Positions 8,758-16,135 of a DNA stretch of 64,000 nt are shown piece by piece. The position numbers and the translations under genes were made by a program. The stretch comes from JACMLD01 sp044223995. Its GTDB lineage: Bacteria > Bacteroidota > Bacteroidia > Chitinophagales > Chitinophagaceae. Positions within the stretch are counted from its first letter, which is position 1, and every line of letters starts with the position of its first letter. The DNA is taken from positions 434,001 to 498,000 of the forward strand of contig JBGALE010000002.1 of the NCBI GenBank assembly GCA_044223995.1, read 5' to 3'. Below the pieces are notes generated by a model. That model was not told where the DNA came from and made no database searches. It worked only from the letters and a program-made list of their open reading frames with translations.

Positions 8758-9417
8758 ATGAAGAAAAAGACCATCTTTTATATTGTATTTTTTACCGTTT
8801 TAGTAGCTGGTTTCCTGGTGGCACTAACCCAGGTGGTTCCCGGCTTTGGCGATGTAAAGCTCCCCGTGCTGAGTTATGTAAAACCATTTTCCTTTACCAG
8901 CCAGAACGGCCGGGCAATTACACAAAATGACGTGGCCGGAAAGGTATATGTAGCCGAATATTTTTTTACGACCTGTAAAGGAATTTGCCCTAAGATGAAT
9001 ACCAACATGAAAACGGTATATGAAACCTTCAAAGGCGAAAAAGATTTTATGATCTTATCACATACCGTCGATCCAAAAACAGATACGGTAGCAAGGATGA
9101 AGCGGTATGCAGATTCGCTCGGTGTGACGGGCAATAGCTGGCTTTTCCTGACAGGCAAAAAAGACAGCCTGTATTATGCTGCGCGGCTAAGCTACCTGCT
9201 CGATGATCCAAAAAACAATAATGACAAAATAGAAAACCAATTTATCCATACCCAGTTTTTTGCACTGGTCGATAAGGAAGGAAGAGTGAGAAAAATATAC
9301 GACGGCCTGAAAAAAGACGAACTGGATGAACTGAAAAAGGATATTCCTGCGCTGCTCAGTGAAAAACCTTCTTCGGTCACATTTGTTAATTCTTTGTTCA
9401 ACAACAATCCTCATTAA
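8758..9417 (+). CDS. SCO1/SenC-family copper chaperone-like protein
   Basis: A 219-residue membrane-anchored thioredoxin-fold protein of the SCO1/SenC family, with an N-terminal anchor (about residues 6-24) and a periplasmic domain. The copper-binding residues are present: CKGIC with Cys73 and Cys77, and His164 in FIHTQFF. SCO proteins deliver copper to the CuA centre of cytochrome oxidase or act as thiol reductants. A TACCTTTG -7-like element lies at 8733-8740. It is followed after 18 bases by the Fur-family gene, so the two are probably co-transcribed, and it is divergent from merC, giving a compact metal-handling locus. Confidence 0.9.
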   Translation: MKKKTIFYIVFFTVLVAGFLVALTQVVPGFGDVKLPVLSYVKPFSFTSQNGRAITQNDVAGKVYVAEYFFTTCKGICPKMNTNMKTVYETFKGEKDFMILSHTVDPKTDTVARMKRYADSLGVTGNSWLFLTGKKDSLYYAARLSYLLDDPKNNNDKIENQFIHTQFFALVDKEGRVRKIYDGLKKDELDELKKDIPALLSEKPSSVTFVNSLFNNNPH

Positions 9418-9435
9418 TCAATAATTTTGCCTGTT

Positions 9436-9858
9436 ATGGCATTTGATAAGGAGATTCACCACATCCTGAAGCGCAACCAGTTAAGTGTTACGGGAACGCG
9501 TTCCAAAATTCTGGAACTCTTTCTGTCGCAGCATGGTGCCCTTGCGCACTGCGACATCGAGAAAAAGACCGGTGAAAAAATTGACAGGGTTACTGTTTAC
9601 CGCACACTTCAAACCTTTGTTGAGAAAGGTATTATACATACCATCCCCACCGCAGACAATTCTATCCGCTATGCCCTTTGTAAAGATCATTGCAGTGAAG
9701 GCCATCACCACGATCATCATGTTCATTTTGTCTGTAAACAATGCGGCAATACCATTTGCCTTGAAGAAACATCCATACCCGATGTACAATTGCCCAGTGG
9801 CTACCAGCCCACACAGGTAGAAGTAGTGGTAAATGGTGTATGTAAAGACTGCAAATAG
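9436..9858 (+). CDS. Fur-family metalloregulator, probably Zur
   Basis: A 140-residue Fur-family repressor. An N-terminal winged helix (VTGTRSKILELF...VTVYRTLQTFVEKGII) precedes a dimerisation domain with a dense histidine cluster (EGHHHDHHVHF) and two CxxC pairs (CKQC and CKDC) that form the structural zinc site. The histidine-rich hinge and context suggest zinc (Zur) rather than iron sensing, but this cannot be proven by eye. The ATG at 9436 is taken over a TTG three codons upstream. It is likely co-transcribed with the Sco gene and is the natural candidate regulator for the dyad in the nearby merC promoter. Confidence 0.88.
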   Translation: MAFDKEIHHILKRNQLSVTGTRSKILELFLSQHGALAHCDIEKKTGEKIDRVTVYRTLQTFVEKGIIHTIPTADNSIRYALCKDHCSEGHHHDHHVHFVCKQCGNTICLEETSIPDVQLPSGYQPTQVEVVVNGVCKDCK

Positions 9859-9865
9859 TAATAAA

Positions 9866-10243
9866 CTACATTTCTTCCTCCCGCTCCAGCATCAAAATTG
9901 CACTTTGCGGAACGATATAATACTTATCGCCTTCGTATAAAACTTCGGTGGCGCCACTTAATAGAAAAATAGCAAGGTCACCTTCACGGGCCTGCAGGGG
10001 AATATATTTTACCTGTTCTTCCTCCGTCTTCCAGGGTTCATCGTCGACGGGCATTGGAATGGCATAACCGGGGCCGGTTTTTATAACATATCCCTGTTGC
10101 ACTTTTTCCCGTTCCTGTACACCCGGCGGCAGGTACAAACCACTTTCGGTTTTTTCATTGGGCTTTGAAGGACGGATAAGTATCCGGTCGCCAATAACGA
10201 TAAGCTTCTTGAATTTGTTATCCGGGGTCAGATGCATAGCCAT
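9866..10243 (-). CDS. Orphan GroES-like co-chaperone domain protein
   Basis: A 125-residue protein whose core resembles the GroES/Cpn10 fold: KKLIVIGDRILIRPSKPNEKTESGLYLPPG near the N-terminus, then the QQGYVIKTGPG strand pair and a C-terminal VLYEGDKYYIVPQSAILMLE, comparable to GroES. It is longer than the usual 95-residue GroES, with an insertion around PMPVDDEPWKTEEEQ and an extra N-terminal stretch. No groEL is adjacent, so it may be a specialised co-chaperone variant. The ATG at 10243 was chosen; an ATG at 10237 is equally possible. It is convergent with the Fur-family gene, 7 bases away. Confidence 0.8.
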   Translation of the reverse strand: MAMHLTPDNKFKKLIVIGDRILIRPSKPNEKTESGLYLPPGVQEREKVQQGYVIKTGPGYAIPMPVDDEPWKTEEEQVKYIPLQAREGDLAIFLLSGATEVLYEGDKYYIVPQSAILMLEREEEM

Positions 10244-10360
10244 GGCAGATTTAATTACTGTAACTGCAAATTTAAGTACCTTCAGTATTAACAAAACATT
10301 AGACGCCCGCTTTCTGAGTTGGCAAATGATTTATTTTTATTTGTATTAAACGTAATTAAC

Positions 10361-11062
10361 ATGGAAGGAACCAAATCAAAAATTTTACTCTGTGAGGATG
10401 ATCCCAACCTGGGCAGTGTGTTGAAGAATTATCTTGAATTGAACGACTACGATGTAACCCTGGAAAGGGATGGCCGGCTCGGCCTTGCCGCTTTTCAGCG
10501 CGAAAAATTTGAACTCTGCCTCCTCGATGTGATGATGCCGCATATGGATGGATTTACACTGGCGGAAGAAATCCGCGATGTTGACCCGGATATCCCCCTG
10601 TTTTTCCTCAGTGCAAAAACAATGAAGGAAGATATTATACAAGGCTATAAACTGGGTGCCGACGATTACATTACTAAGCCCTTTGACAGCGAAGTACTGT
10701 TGCTGAAAATAAAGGCGATCCTGAAGCGCAACGAGGAATTGAATAAGGAACAGGAAAACAAAGAATACAACCTGGCTTCTTATCATTTCAATCCCAAACT
10801 AAGGGAACTGAGTCATGACGGGAAAATGCAAACCCTTTCCCCCAAGGAAAACGAATTGCTGAAAATGCTGTGCGAGCATATCAATGACTTGTTGCCCAGG
10901 GAGCAGGCCCTGAAAAAAATATGGGGCAGCGATACTTATTTCAATGGCCGCAGCATGGATGTATATATTGCCAAGCTGAGAAAGTATTTAAAAGACGATA
11001 CCAATATTGAAATCGTAAACATTCACGGAAATGGTTTCAGGCTGGTAGCACCGGTAGCATAA
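10361..11062 (+). CDS. OmpR-type response regulator (RprY-like)
   Basis: A 233-residue two-component response regulator. The receiver domain (about 6-120) carries the acidic pocket E12-D13-D14, the phosphorylatable Asp56 in LLDVMMP, and Lys106 in ITKPF. A winged-helix DNA-binding domain (about 130-233) follows, with LSPKENELLKML and a SMDVYIAKLRKYL recognition region. It resembles Bacteroides RprY in its receiver sequence (LCEDDPNLG, SAKTMKEDI), but no sensor kinase lies next to it. The ATG at 10361 is chosen because the 14 codons upstream are not part of the receiver fold. Confidence 0.9.
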   Translation: MEGTKSKILLCEDDPNLGSVLKNYLELNDYDVTLERDGRLGLAAFQREKFELCLLDVMMPHMDGFTLAEEIRDVDPDIPLFFLSAKTMKEDIIQGYKLGADDYITKPFDSEVLLLKIKAILKRNEELNKEQENKEYNLASYHFNPKLRELSHDGKMQTLSPKENELLKMLCEHINDLLPREQALKKIWGSDTYFNGRSMDVYIAKLRKYLKDDTNIEIVNIHGNGFRLVAPVA

Positions 11063-11092
11063 CATTCTCATTTAATTGCAGTATAAAAACGC

Positions 11093-11120
11093 AGAGCGGC
11101 ACTTAACCAGGTGCCGCTCT
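11093..11120. terminator. Hairpin between convergent genes
   Basis: AGAGCGGCAC and GTGCCGCTCT form a perfect 10-bp stem with an 8-base loop, 30 bases after the response regulator stop and before the convergent ruvB stop. The T-tract is weak, so it may act as a 3-prime stabiliser or a bidirectional terminator. Confidence 0.6.
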
Positions 11121-11226
11121 TGCATTACAATTAGTCTCTGTAAAATAGTTGACAATTTAAATTACAACTTAAATTGAAAACGATTTTATAGAATTTGTTA
11201 AGCATTGACGATTATCAATCGTTTTC

Positions 11227-12264
11227 TCAGTCGAATAGTAGGTTATCATTATTCTTTCCTATTGGTTTTCGGCCAATATGTGTGTAGGCTTTTTCAGTTA
11301 CCTCTCTCCCGCGCGGCGTTCTTTGCAAAAAACCTTCCTGTATTAAGAATGGCTCATATACTTCTTCCAATGTTCCCGTCTCTTCCCCCACCGCTGTTGC
11401 AATGGTGGTAATACCAACAGGGCCCCCTTTAAATTTATCGATGATAGTGGTTAGTATCCGGTTGTCCATATCATCAAGGCCGTGCTCATCCACATTCAAT
11501 GCTTTCAGTGCATGAAGCGTAATACCGATATCAATTTTGCCATCATTCAGTACCTGGGCAAAATCGCGCACGCGCCGGAGCAATCCATTAGCAATACGGG
11601 GTGTGCCCCTGCTGCGCCGGGCAATCTCTGCCGCTGCATCCTTTGTAACATTTGTTCCGAGTATATGCGCGGAGCGCAATACAATTTTATTCAGCGTCTC
11701 GCTGTTGTAATATTCCAGCCTTGATTTAATAGCAAACCTCGACAGCAATGGCGCAGTAAGCAAACCACTGCGGGTAGTAGCACCAATTAAAGTGAAAGGG
11801 TTTAGGTTGATTTGAATACTTCTGGCATTCGGACCCGAATCGATCATGATGTCAATCCGGTAATCTTCCATCGCTGCATACAGGTATTCTTCCACGACAG
11901 TACTCAAACGGTGTATTTCATCAATAAATAAAACGTCGTTGGGTTCGAGGTTGGTTAGTAAACCAGCAAGATCCGCCGGTTTTTCAATTACCGGCCCGGA
12001 AGTTTCTTTAATATTTACGCCAAGTTCATTGGCTACAATGCGTGACAAGGTTGTTTTTCCCAAACCGGGTGGTCCGTGAAACAACACATGATCCAATGCT
12101 TCGCCACGCATTTTCGCAGCTTTGATAAAGATGGTAAGATTTTCTATGATTTGTGGTTGCCCGGAAAAATCAGCAATAACAACCGGCCGGATATTATTTT
12201 CAAATTCCTTTTCGGCTGCAGACAATAAGTCTTTACTGGCATTGAGGTTGCGGTTCTCCATCAT
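11227..12264 (-). CDS. ruvB: Holliday junction branch-migration helicase RuvB
   Basis: A 345-residue AAA+ motor that, with RuvA, drives branch migration of Holliday junctions in recombinational repair. The Walker A motif GPPGLGKT is at 64-71, Walker B and its sensor are in LFIDEIHRLS, and the conserved LIGATTRSGLLTAPLLSRFA and RGTPRIANGLLRRVRDFA segments are present, followed by the winged-helix C-terminus ending in QEGFLQRTPRGREVTEKAYTH. The length matches the family. Translation could start at 12264 or one codon later. RuvC is encoded about 19 kb away in this window; RuvA is not in the window. Confidence 0.97.
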   Translation of the reverse strand: MMENRNLNASKDLLSAAEKEFENNIRPVVIADFSGQPQIIENLTIFIKAAKMRGEALDHVLFHGPPGLGKTTLSRIVANELGVNIKETSGPVIEKPADLAGLLTNLEPNDVLFIDEIHRLSTVVEEYLYAAMEDYRIDIMIDSGPNARSIQINLNPFTLIGATTRSGLLTAPLLSRFAIKSRLEYYNSETLNKIVLRSAHILGTNVTKDAAAEIARRSRGTPRIANGLLRRVRDFAQVLNDGKIDIGITLHALKALNVDEHGLDDMDNRILTTIIDKFKGGPVGITTIATAVGEETGTLEEVYEPFLIQEGFLQRTPRGREVTEKAYTHIGRKPIGKNNDNLLFD

Positions 12265-12286
12265 AATGATTGGCCAAATGTACGCC

Positions 12287-12814
12287 TTACTTAATCACCA
12301 ATACAAAACGATCCCCGAGCTGGATGGACTTTTTCCTGGTCAGCAGTTTTAGTCCCCCACCAATTACGCCCATGGATGCGCTCACTATCAGCGCCCCTTT
12401 TGTAAACTGGTAATTGTTGGAGCCAGGATAATAACTATTGTCGGCACGCTCCAGTACATAAAATGTAATAGCAGCACTGAACGCAGACCATCCCCCATAA
12501 AAGAAAACATCTGAAGTAGTATTGAGAAAAGGAGTTGATCTTTTGTTTTGCTTAATAATATCAAAATTCTTAATGGCAATCCTGCCATTATTGAGGCGAA
12601 CAGTATCTTTTTCGAAACCGGTGACAAATCCATTGCGCCACAATTCGGAATTGCGCACTTTGTAGGAAAACAATTTGGTCATATCAATCCGTTTCACCTC
12701 TTCATTGGTATTGCGGTCAACAATGGCAAGCCTGGCTTGAGCATCTATAGCTAAGGACAATACAATAAGGGGTAACAATAGGAAAAGGGGCTTTAACATA
12801 AAAGGTGGTTTCAT
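12287..12814 (-). CDS. Small secreted protein, paralogue-like to the gene at 4471
   Basis: A 175-residue protein of unknown function with an N-terminal signal peptide (MLKPLFLLLPLIVLSLAIDA, starting at the second ATG at 12799 or at the first ATG at 12814). It then shows a beta-rich domain (GFVTGFEKDTVRLNNGRIAI), two hydrophobic segments (FFYGGWSAFSAAITFYVL and KGALIVSASMGVIGGGLKLL) and a short basic tail ending in FVLVIK. This order matches the 193-residue protein at 4471-5052. It lies 22 bases upstream of ruvB on the same strand, so the two may share a transcript. No enzyme motif is visible. Confidence 0.72.
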   Translation of the reverse strand: MKPPFMLKPLFLLLPLIVLSLAIDAQARLAIVDRNTNEEVKRIDMTKLFSYKVRNSELWRNGFVTGFEKDTVRLNNGRIAIKNFDIIKQNKRSTPFLNTTSDVFFYGGWSAFSAAITFYVLERADNSYYPGSNNYQFTKGALIVSASMGVIGGGLKLLTRKKSIQLGDRFVLVIK

Positions 12815-12871
12815 TTTGGGTAAAAATAATACACGGTGTTGTCAAATCAAATAAAAAAAGTGCAGATTATA

Positions 12872-12904
12872 TTTGTATATACAACTAAAAACCCTTTATC
12901 TTTG
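12872..12904 (+). promoter_or_regulatory. marR promoter with TTGTATATACAA operator
   Basis: TTTG at 12872-12875 and TATCTTTG at 12897-12904 are 21 bases apart, an excellent Bacteroidota -33/-7 promoter for the marR gene starting at 12913. The 12-bp perfect palindrome TTGTATATACAA (12873-12884) overlaps the -33 element. The same palindrome, extended to 18 bp, precedes the next gene at 13357-13374, which fits autoregulation by the MarR protein (inference). Confidence 0.65.
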
Positions 12905-12912
12905 TTTTGCGA

Positions 12913-13341
12913 ATGAAAACCTCCGATAGTCGCTATTGTAAGTGCATGTATTTTGTCAGCAATGCGCTGGCCCGCAAAATTGAAAAGCTGGCCAACGATG
13001 CCTGGAAGAAAGTAAACCTTTCACCCAGCCATGCTTACCTGCTGATGATGGTAATTGATGAGCCTGGTGTTCAACCCGGCGCATTGAGCAATGAAATGCA
13101 CCTTTCGCCAAGTACCATTACACGGCTGATCGAAAAACTGGAGGATAAAAAACTGGTGATAAGGACCACAGAGGGAAAACTGACCAATGTATACCCTACG
13201 CCAAAGGGAAAGGAACTAAGACCGGTCCTGCAGAAATGCCTTGAAGCATTTTATCAATCGTATGCAAGTATCCTGGGGAAAGAAGAAAGTGCCAGGATGG
13301 TTCAGAATATGAGCAGGATGGCAGATAAACTGGACAGCTAA
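12913..13341 (+). CDS. MarR-family transcriptional regulator
   Basis: A 142-residue winged-helix regulator of the MarR family. Helices around SNALARKIEKLANDAW form the dimer region, the recognition helix lies in LSPSTITRLIEKLEDKKLV, and a beta-wing follows (RTTEGKLTNVYPTPKG). Cysteine is present in the N-terminal stretch SRYCKCMYFVSNAL, which could serve as a redox or electrophile sensor as in OhrR or DUF24-type regulators (inference). The ATG at 12913 fits the promoter better than a TTG two codons upstream. It lies just before two NAD(P)-binding proteins it probably controls. Confidence 0.88.
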   Translation: MKTSDSRYCKCMYFVSNALARKIEKLANDAWKKVNLSPSHAYLLMMVIDEPGVQPGALSNEMHLSPSTITRLIEKLEDKKLVIRTTEGKLTNVYPTPKGKELRPVLQKCLEAFYQSYASILGKEESARMVQNMSRMADKLDS

Positions 13342-13356
13342 ATTTTTTTGTATAAT

Positions 13357-13374
13357 TATTTGTATATACAAATA
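13357..13374. promoter_or_regulatory. 18-bp palindrome, probable MarR operator
   Basis: TATTTGTATATACAAATA is a perfect 18-bp palindrome between the marR stop and the NmrA-like gene start. Its core TTGTATATACAA is identical to the palindrome in the marR promoter. The pair of sites is what one expects for a MarR regulator controlling itself and its neighbour. Confidence 0.65.
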
Positions 13375-13419
13375 TAATGATCATTCAACAATTTATTCAT
13401 TCAACAAAAACAACAGCAA

Positions 13420-14313
13420 ATGAAGTACGTAATTACCGGCTCAATAGGCCATATCAGCAAACCAGTGGTACAGGCACTGGTAAAAGCAGGAAAAGAAGTG
13501 GTAGTAGTTACCAGCAACCAGGAACGCGTTAAAGACATTGAAGCACTCGGCGCTACAGCAGCGGTGGGTTCTGTCGAAGACGTTCCCTTTCTGACCAGCA
13601 CATTCAAAGGTGCTCATGCGGTGTACACTATGGTGCCGCCAAAAATGGATGCCGCCGATTGGAAAAACTATATTGGGCAGATTGGTAAAAACTATGCGAC
13701 TGCCATCCAGGCCAACCAGGTTCCTTATGTTGTAAACCTCAGCAGTGTTGGCGCCCACATGCCCGAAGGATGTGGCCCCGTAAGCGGATTGTCCCGGGCT
13801 GAACAAGCACTCAATAATGTAACAGGTACAAACATCCTTCACCTCCGCCCGGCTTATTTCTATTACAATCTTTACAGCAACATTGGACTTATCAAACACA
13901 TGGGTATTATCGGTGGTAATTTTTCCCTGCCCGATAAAAAGTTCCCTATTGTAGAACCTGCAGATATTGCTGATGTGGTCATCGATGCTTTGCTGCATAC
14001 TTCTTTCAGGGGACAAAATATTCAATACATCGCGAGTGATGAAGTAGGCACCGATCAGGTGGCTGCTGTACTTGGTTCAAGTATTGGCAAACCCGATCTC
14101 AAATGGGTCACATTTACCGATGAACAGGCATTAAAGGGCGCATTGCAGGCTGGCCTTCCGAAAGAGGTAGCATCCAACTATATTGAAATGAACCATGCCT
14201 TGCATACCGGTGAAATGTATTCGGACTATTGGAAAAATCACCCGGCGACCTTACAAAAAACCAAGCTGGCTGATTTTGCCAAGTCATTTGCGGCAGCTTT
14301 CAATGCGAATTAA
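13420..14313 (+). CDS. NmrA-like NAD(P)-binding protein
   Basis: A 297-residue atypical short-chain dehydrogenase/NmrA-family protein. The N-terminal Rossmann motif is GSIGHIS (residues 7-13), VNLSSVGAHM follows in the middle, and LRPAYFYYNL and the C-terminal substrate region complete the fold. Members reduce quinones or act as redox-sensing NAD(P) binders; the usual catalytic Tyr-x3-Lys pair is not evident, so I do not assign a reaction. It sits 78 bases after marR behind an 18-bp palindrome and is followed by another NAD(P)-binding protein, suggesting a small electrophile or redox-stress response unit. Confidence 0.85.
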   Translation: MKYVITGSIGHISKPVVQALVKAGKEVVVVTSNQERVKDIEALGATAAVGSVEDVPFLTSTFKGAHAVYTMVPPKMDAADWKNYIGQIGKNYATAIQANQVPYVVNLSSVGAHMPEGCGPVSGLSRAEQALNNVTGTNILHLRPAYFYYNLYSNIGLIKHMGIIGGNFSLPDKKFPIVEPADIADVVIDALLHTSFRGQNIQYIASDEVGTDQVAAVLGSSIGKPDLKWVTFTDEQALKGALQAGLPKEVASNYIEMNHALHTGEMYSDYWKNHPATLQKTKLADFAKSFAAAFNAN

Positions 14314-14376
14314 ATTTTTTGAAACAACTAATACAACCAGGAATAATTTTTTCTTAACCATTTAATCGTTTCAAAC

Positions 14377-15024
14377 ATGAATATCGGCATCATTGGTTCC
14401 GGCATTGTGGCCCGTGTACTGGCGAAAGCATTTCAGCGTGAAGGCTATGCCGTTATGCTGGGCACGGGAAACACGAGCAAGGAAGAGGTGGTAACATTCA
14501 AAAACAATAATCCTTCCATCCAAATTGGCAGCTTTGAAGCCACCGCAAAGTTTGGTGAATTACTGGTATTGGCGGTCAACGGCGCAGCAGCCGCTGATGT
14601 TATCGGGCTGGCGGGCGCGTCGAATTTCAATAATAAAGTTGTTATTGATACCACCAACCCCATCGGTGCTTCCGCTCCGGTAAATGGTGTCTTGAATTAT
14701 TTCACAGATATCAACGAATCGCTTATGGAGCGTTTGCAACTATTGGTACCTGCAGCCAAATTCGTAAAAGCGTTTAACAGCGTAGGCAATGCGTTTATGT
14801 ATAAACCAGCATTTAAAGAAGGAAGGCCTACCATGTTTATTTGTGGCAACGATGATGCAGCCAGGAAAGCCGTTACGGATATTCTTACAAAATTTGGATG
14901 GGATACAGAAGATATGAGAAAGGCGGAAGCAGCAAGGGCCATTGAGCCATTGTGTATGCTTTGGTGCATTCCCGGTTTCCTGCGCAACCAGTGGACACAC
15001 GCTTTTAAATTGATGAAAGCATAA
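14377..15024 (+). CDS. F420-dependent reductase-like NAD(P)-binding protein
   Basis: A 215-residue Rossmann-fold protein resembling the NADPH-dependent F420 reductase family. The dinucleotide-binding motif GIIGSGIVARVLAKAF opens the protein, VVIDTTNPIG follows near the middle, and VKAFNSVGNAFM and FICGNDDAARKAV match the family. Coenzyme F420 is not expected in Bacteroidota, so the real partner is probably NAD(P) with another acceptor (inference). It lies 63 bases after the NmrA-like gene on the same strand and ends at a strong terminator, so it closes the marR-linked unit. Confidence 0.82.
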   Translation: MNIGIIGSGIVARVLAKAFQREGYAVMLGTGNTSKEEVVTFKNNNPSIQIGSFEATAKFGELLVLAVNGAAAADVIGLAGASNFNNKVVIDTTNPIGASAPVNGVLNYFTDINESLMERLQLLVPAAKFVKAFNSVGNAFMYKPAFKEGRPTMFICGNDDAARKAVTDILTKFGWDTEDMRKAEAARAIEPLCMLWCIPGFLRNQWTHAFKLMKA

Positions 15025-15046
15025 CAGGTTTTGTCAATAACTTTAT

Positions 15047-15076
15047 AGCAGGGATCGTTTGTATCCCTGCTTTTTT
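15047..15076 (+). terminator. Strong terminator directly before the next ATG
   Basis: AGCAGGGAT (15047-15055) and ATCCCTGCT (15063-15071) form a perfect 9-bp stem with a 7-base loop, followed by T residues up to 15076. The next gene begins at 15077 with no space, so the terminator U-tract would be its immediate leader. Confidence 0.88.
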
Positions 15077-15361
15077 ATGAACAACCAGTTATTCAATATT
15101 AGCCTGTCTTCTTCCAAACCACCGGAAGGAATATCAGTGTACCTGCAGGCATTATGGTACGATGGAAAAGGCGATTGGAACAAAGCCCATGAACTGATCC
15201 AGGATACCGAAGATAAAACAGCAGCATGGATACATGCTTACCTGCACCGGAAAGAAGGTGATTTGGGCAATGCCGGTTATTGGTATGCGCGCGCCAAAAG
15301 ATCGATGCCTTCTTATTCATTACAGGATGAATGGATGACGATAGTTAGCGAACTGCTGTAA
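15077..15361 (+). CDS. Small conserved protein of unknown function
   Basis: A 94-residue soluble protein. The conserved core LQALWYDGKGDWNKAHELIQ, then AYLHRKEGDLGNAGYWYARAKR, is one I recognise from a widespread bacterial family of unknown function; it looks like a short two- or three-helix repeat similar to TPR-type units. There is no signal peptide or catalytic motif. The ATG at 15077 follows the terminator of the upstream gene immediately, so its own promoter must lie inside the upstream gene or it depends on read-through. It is convergent with the M23 peptidase gene, 8 bases away. Confidence 0.75.
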   Translation: MNNQLFNISLSSSKPPEGISVYLQALWYDGKGDWNKAHELIQDTEDKTAAWIHAYLHRKEGDLGNAGYWYARAKRSMPSYSLQDEWMTIVSELL

Positions 15362-15369
15362 TTATTTTT

Positions 15370-16089
15370 TTACCCCTCCACTTTCAAATACCGGTTCATC
15401 TGTAAAATCAAATCGGGATCAGGACAGTTGTTGAAATATTTTTCCCTGTCGTCCAATGTACACACACCGGGGTAGTCGCCTTCTTTCAAACCCATTTCAA
15501 TGATAACCTGGAAATGCAGGTGCGGTGGCCAGTGACCGTTTTCTTCCGGCACACCAAAATGTGCTATCTCTTGGCCCCTGATGACATATTGCGACTGGCT
15601 GAGGTTTTCTATATCAGTTAAACTGATATGACCATACAGGGTGTAAAACCTCACCGCGTCCAGTTGATGGAGTAAAATCAAAGTAGCGCCATAATCACCG
15701 AAATGATCGTTAAACGCAAAACTATGCACCCGCCCACCCATAAAGGCATGTACCGGCGTGCCTGCATTCCCCCAGATATCGACGCCCAGATGCAGTCTCC
15801 TGGGTGCCTCACCCGGATGTACGGGGTCAAACACCCGGCTGCGGCTGTAGACGGTCCTGTGTTCGTCATACCCGCCAATTCCATATTTGCAGCCTGACTT
15901 ATGGAGTAAATCCTCTATGTATTTGCTAAACATTACGGTATTGCCAATAACATCTGCTGTTAAATCTTTATTTGTCTCTGTGAAATTCATTTTCAACAAA
16001 GTATCCCGGGCGGGGTTGAAGGGAACAACCGGGTGAAAAGTTGGTGCGTACCTGTGTAAAACTTGTATGACTGGTTGGGCTGACATCAT
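15370..16089 (-). CDS. M23-family metallopeptidase without a signal peptide
   Basis: A 239-residue LytM/M23 domain protein. Zinc ligands are visible: His100 and Asp104 in LHLGVD, and His190/His192 in PPHLHF, with YGHIS (His154) as the additional conserved histidine. M23 enzymes cleave peptide cross-links in peptidoglycan. Unusually there is no signal peptide or membrane anchor, so it is predicted to be cytoplasmic; peptidoglycan-fragment recycling or a non-cell-wall substrate is possible (inference). It is divergent from the tricorn-like protease gene. The start could be 16089 or one codon later. Confidence 0.87.
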   Translation of the reverse strand: MMSAQPVIQVLHRYAPTFHPVVPFNPARDTLLKMNFTETNKDLTADVIGNTVMFSKYIEDLLHKSGCKYGIGGYDEHRTVYSRSRVFDPVHPGEAPRRLHLGVDIWGNAGTPVHAFMGGRVHSFAFNDHFGDYGATLILLHQLDAVRFYTLYGHISLTDIENLSQSQYVIRGQEIAHFGVPEENGHWPPHLHFQVIIEMGLKEGDYPGVCTLDDREKYFNNCPDPDLILQMNRYLKVEG

Positions 16090-16135
16090 TTTTCCGTCTT
16101 AACTTTAATATCCTTCTTACCAAAACTATTCTTAT

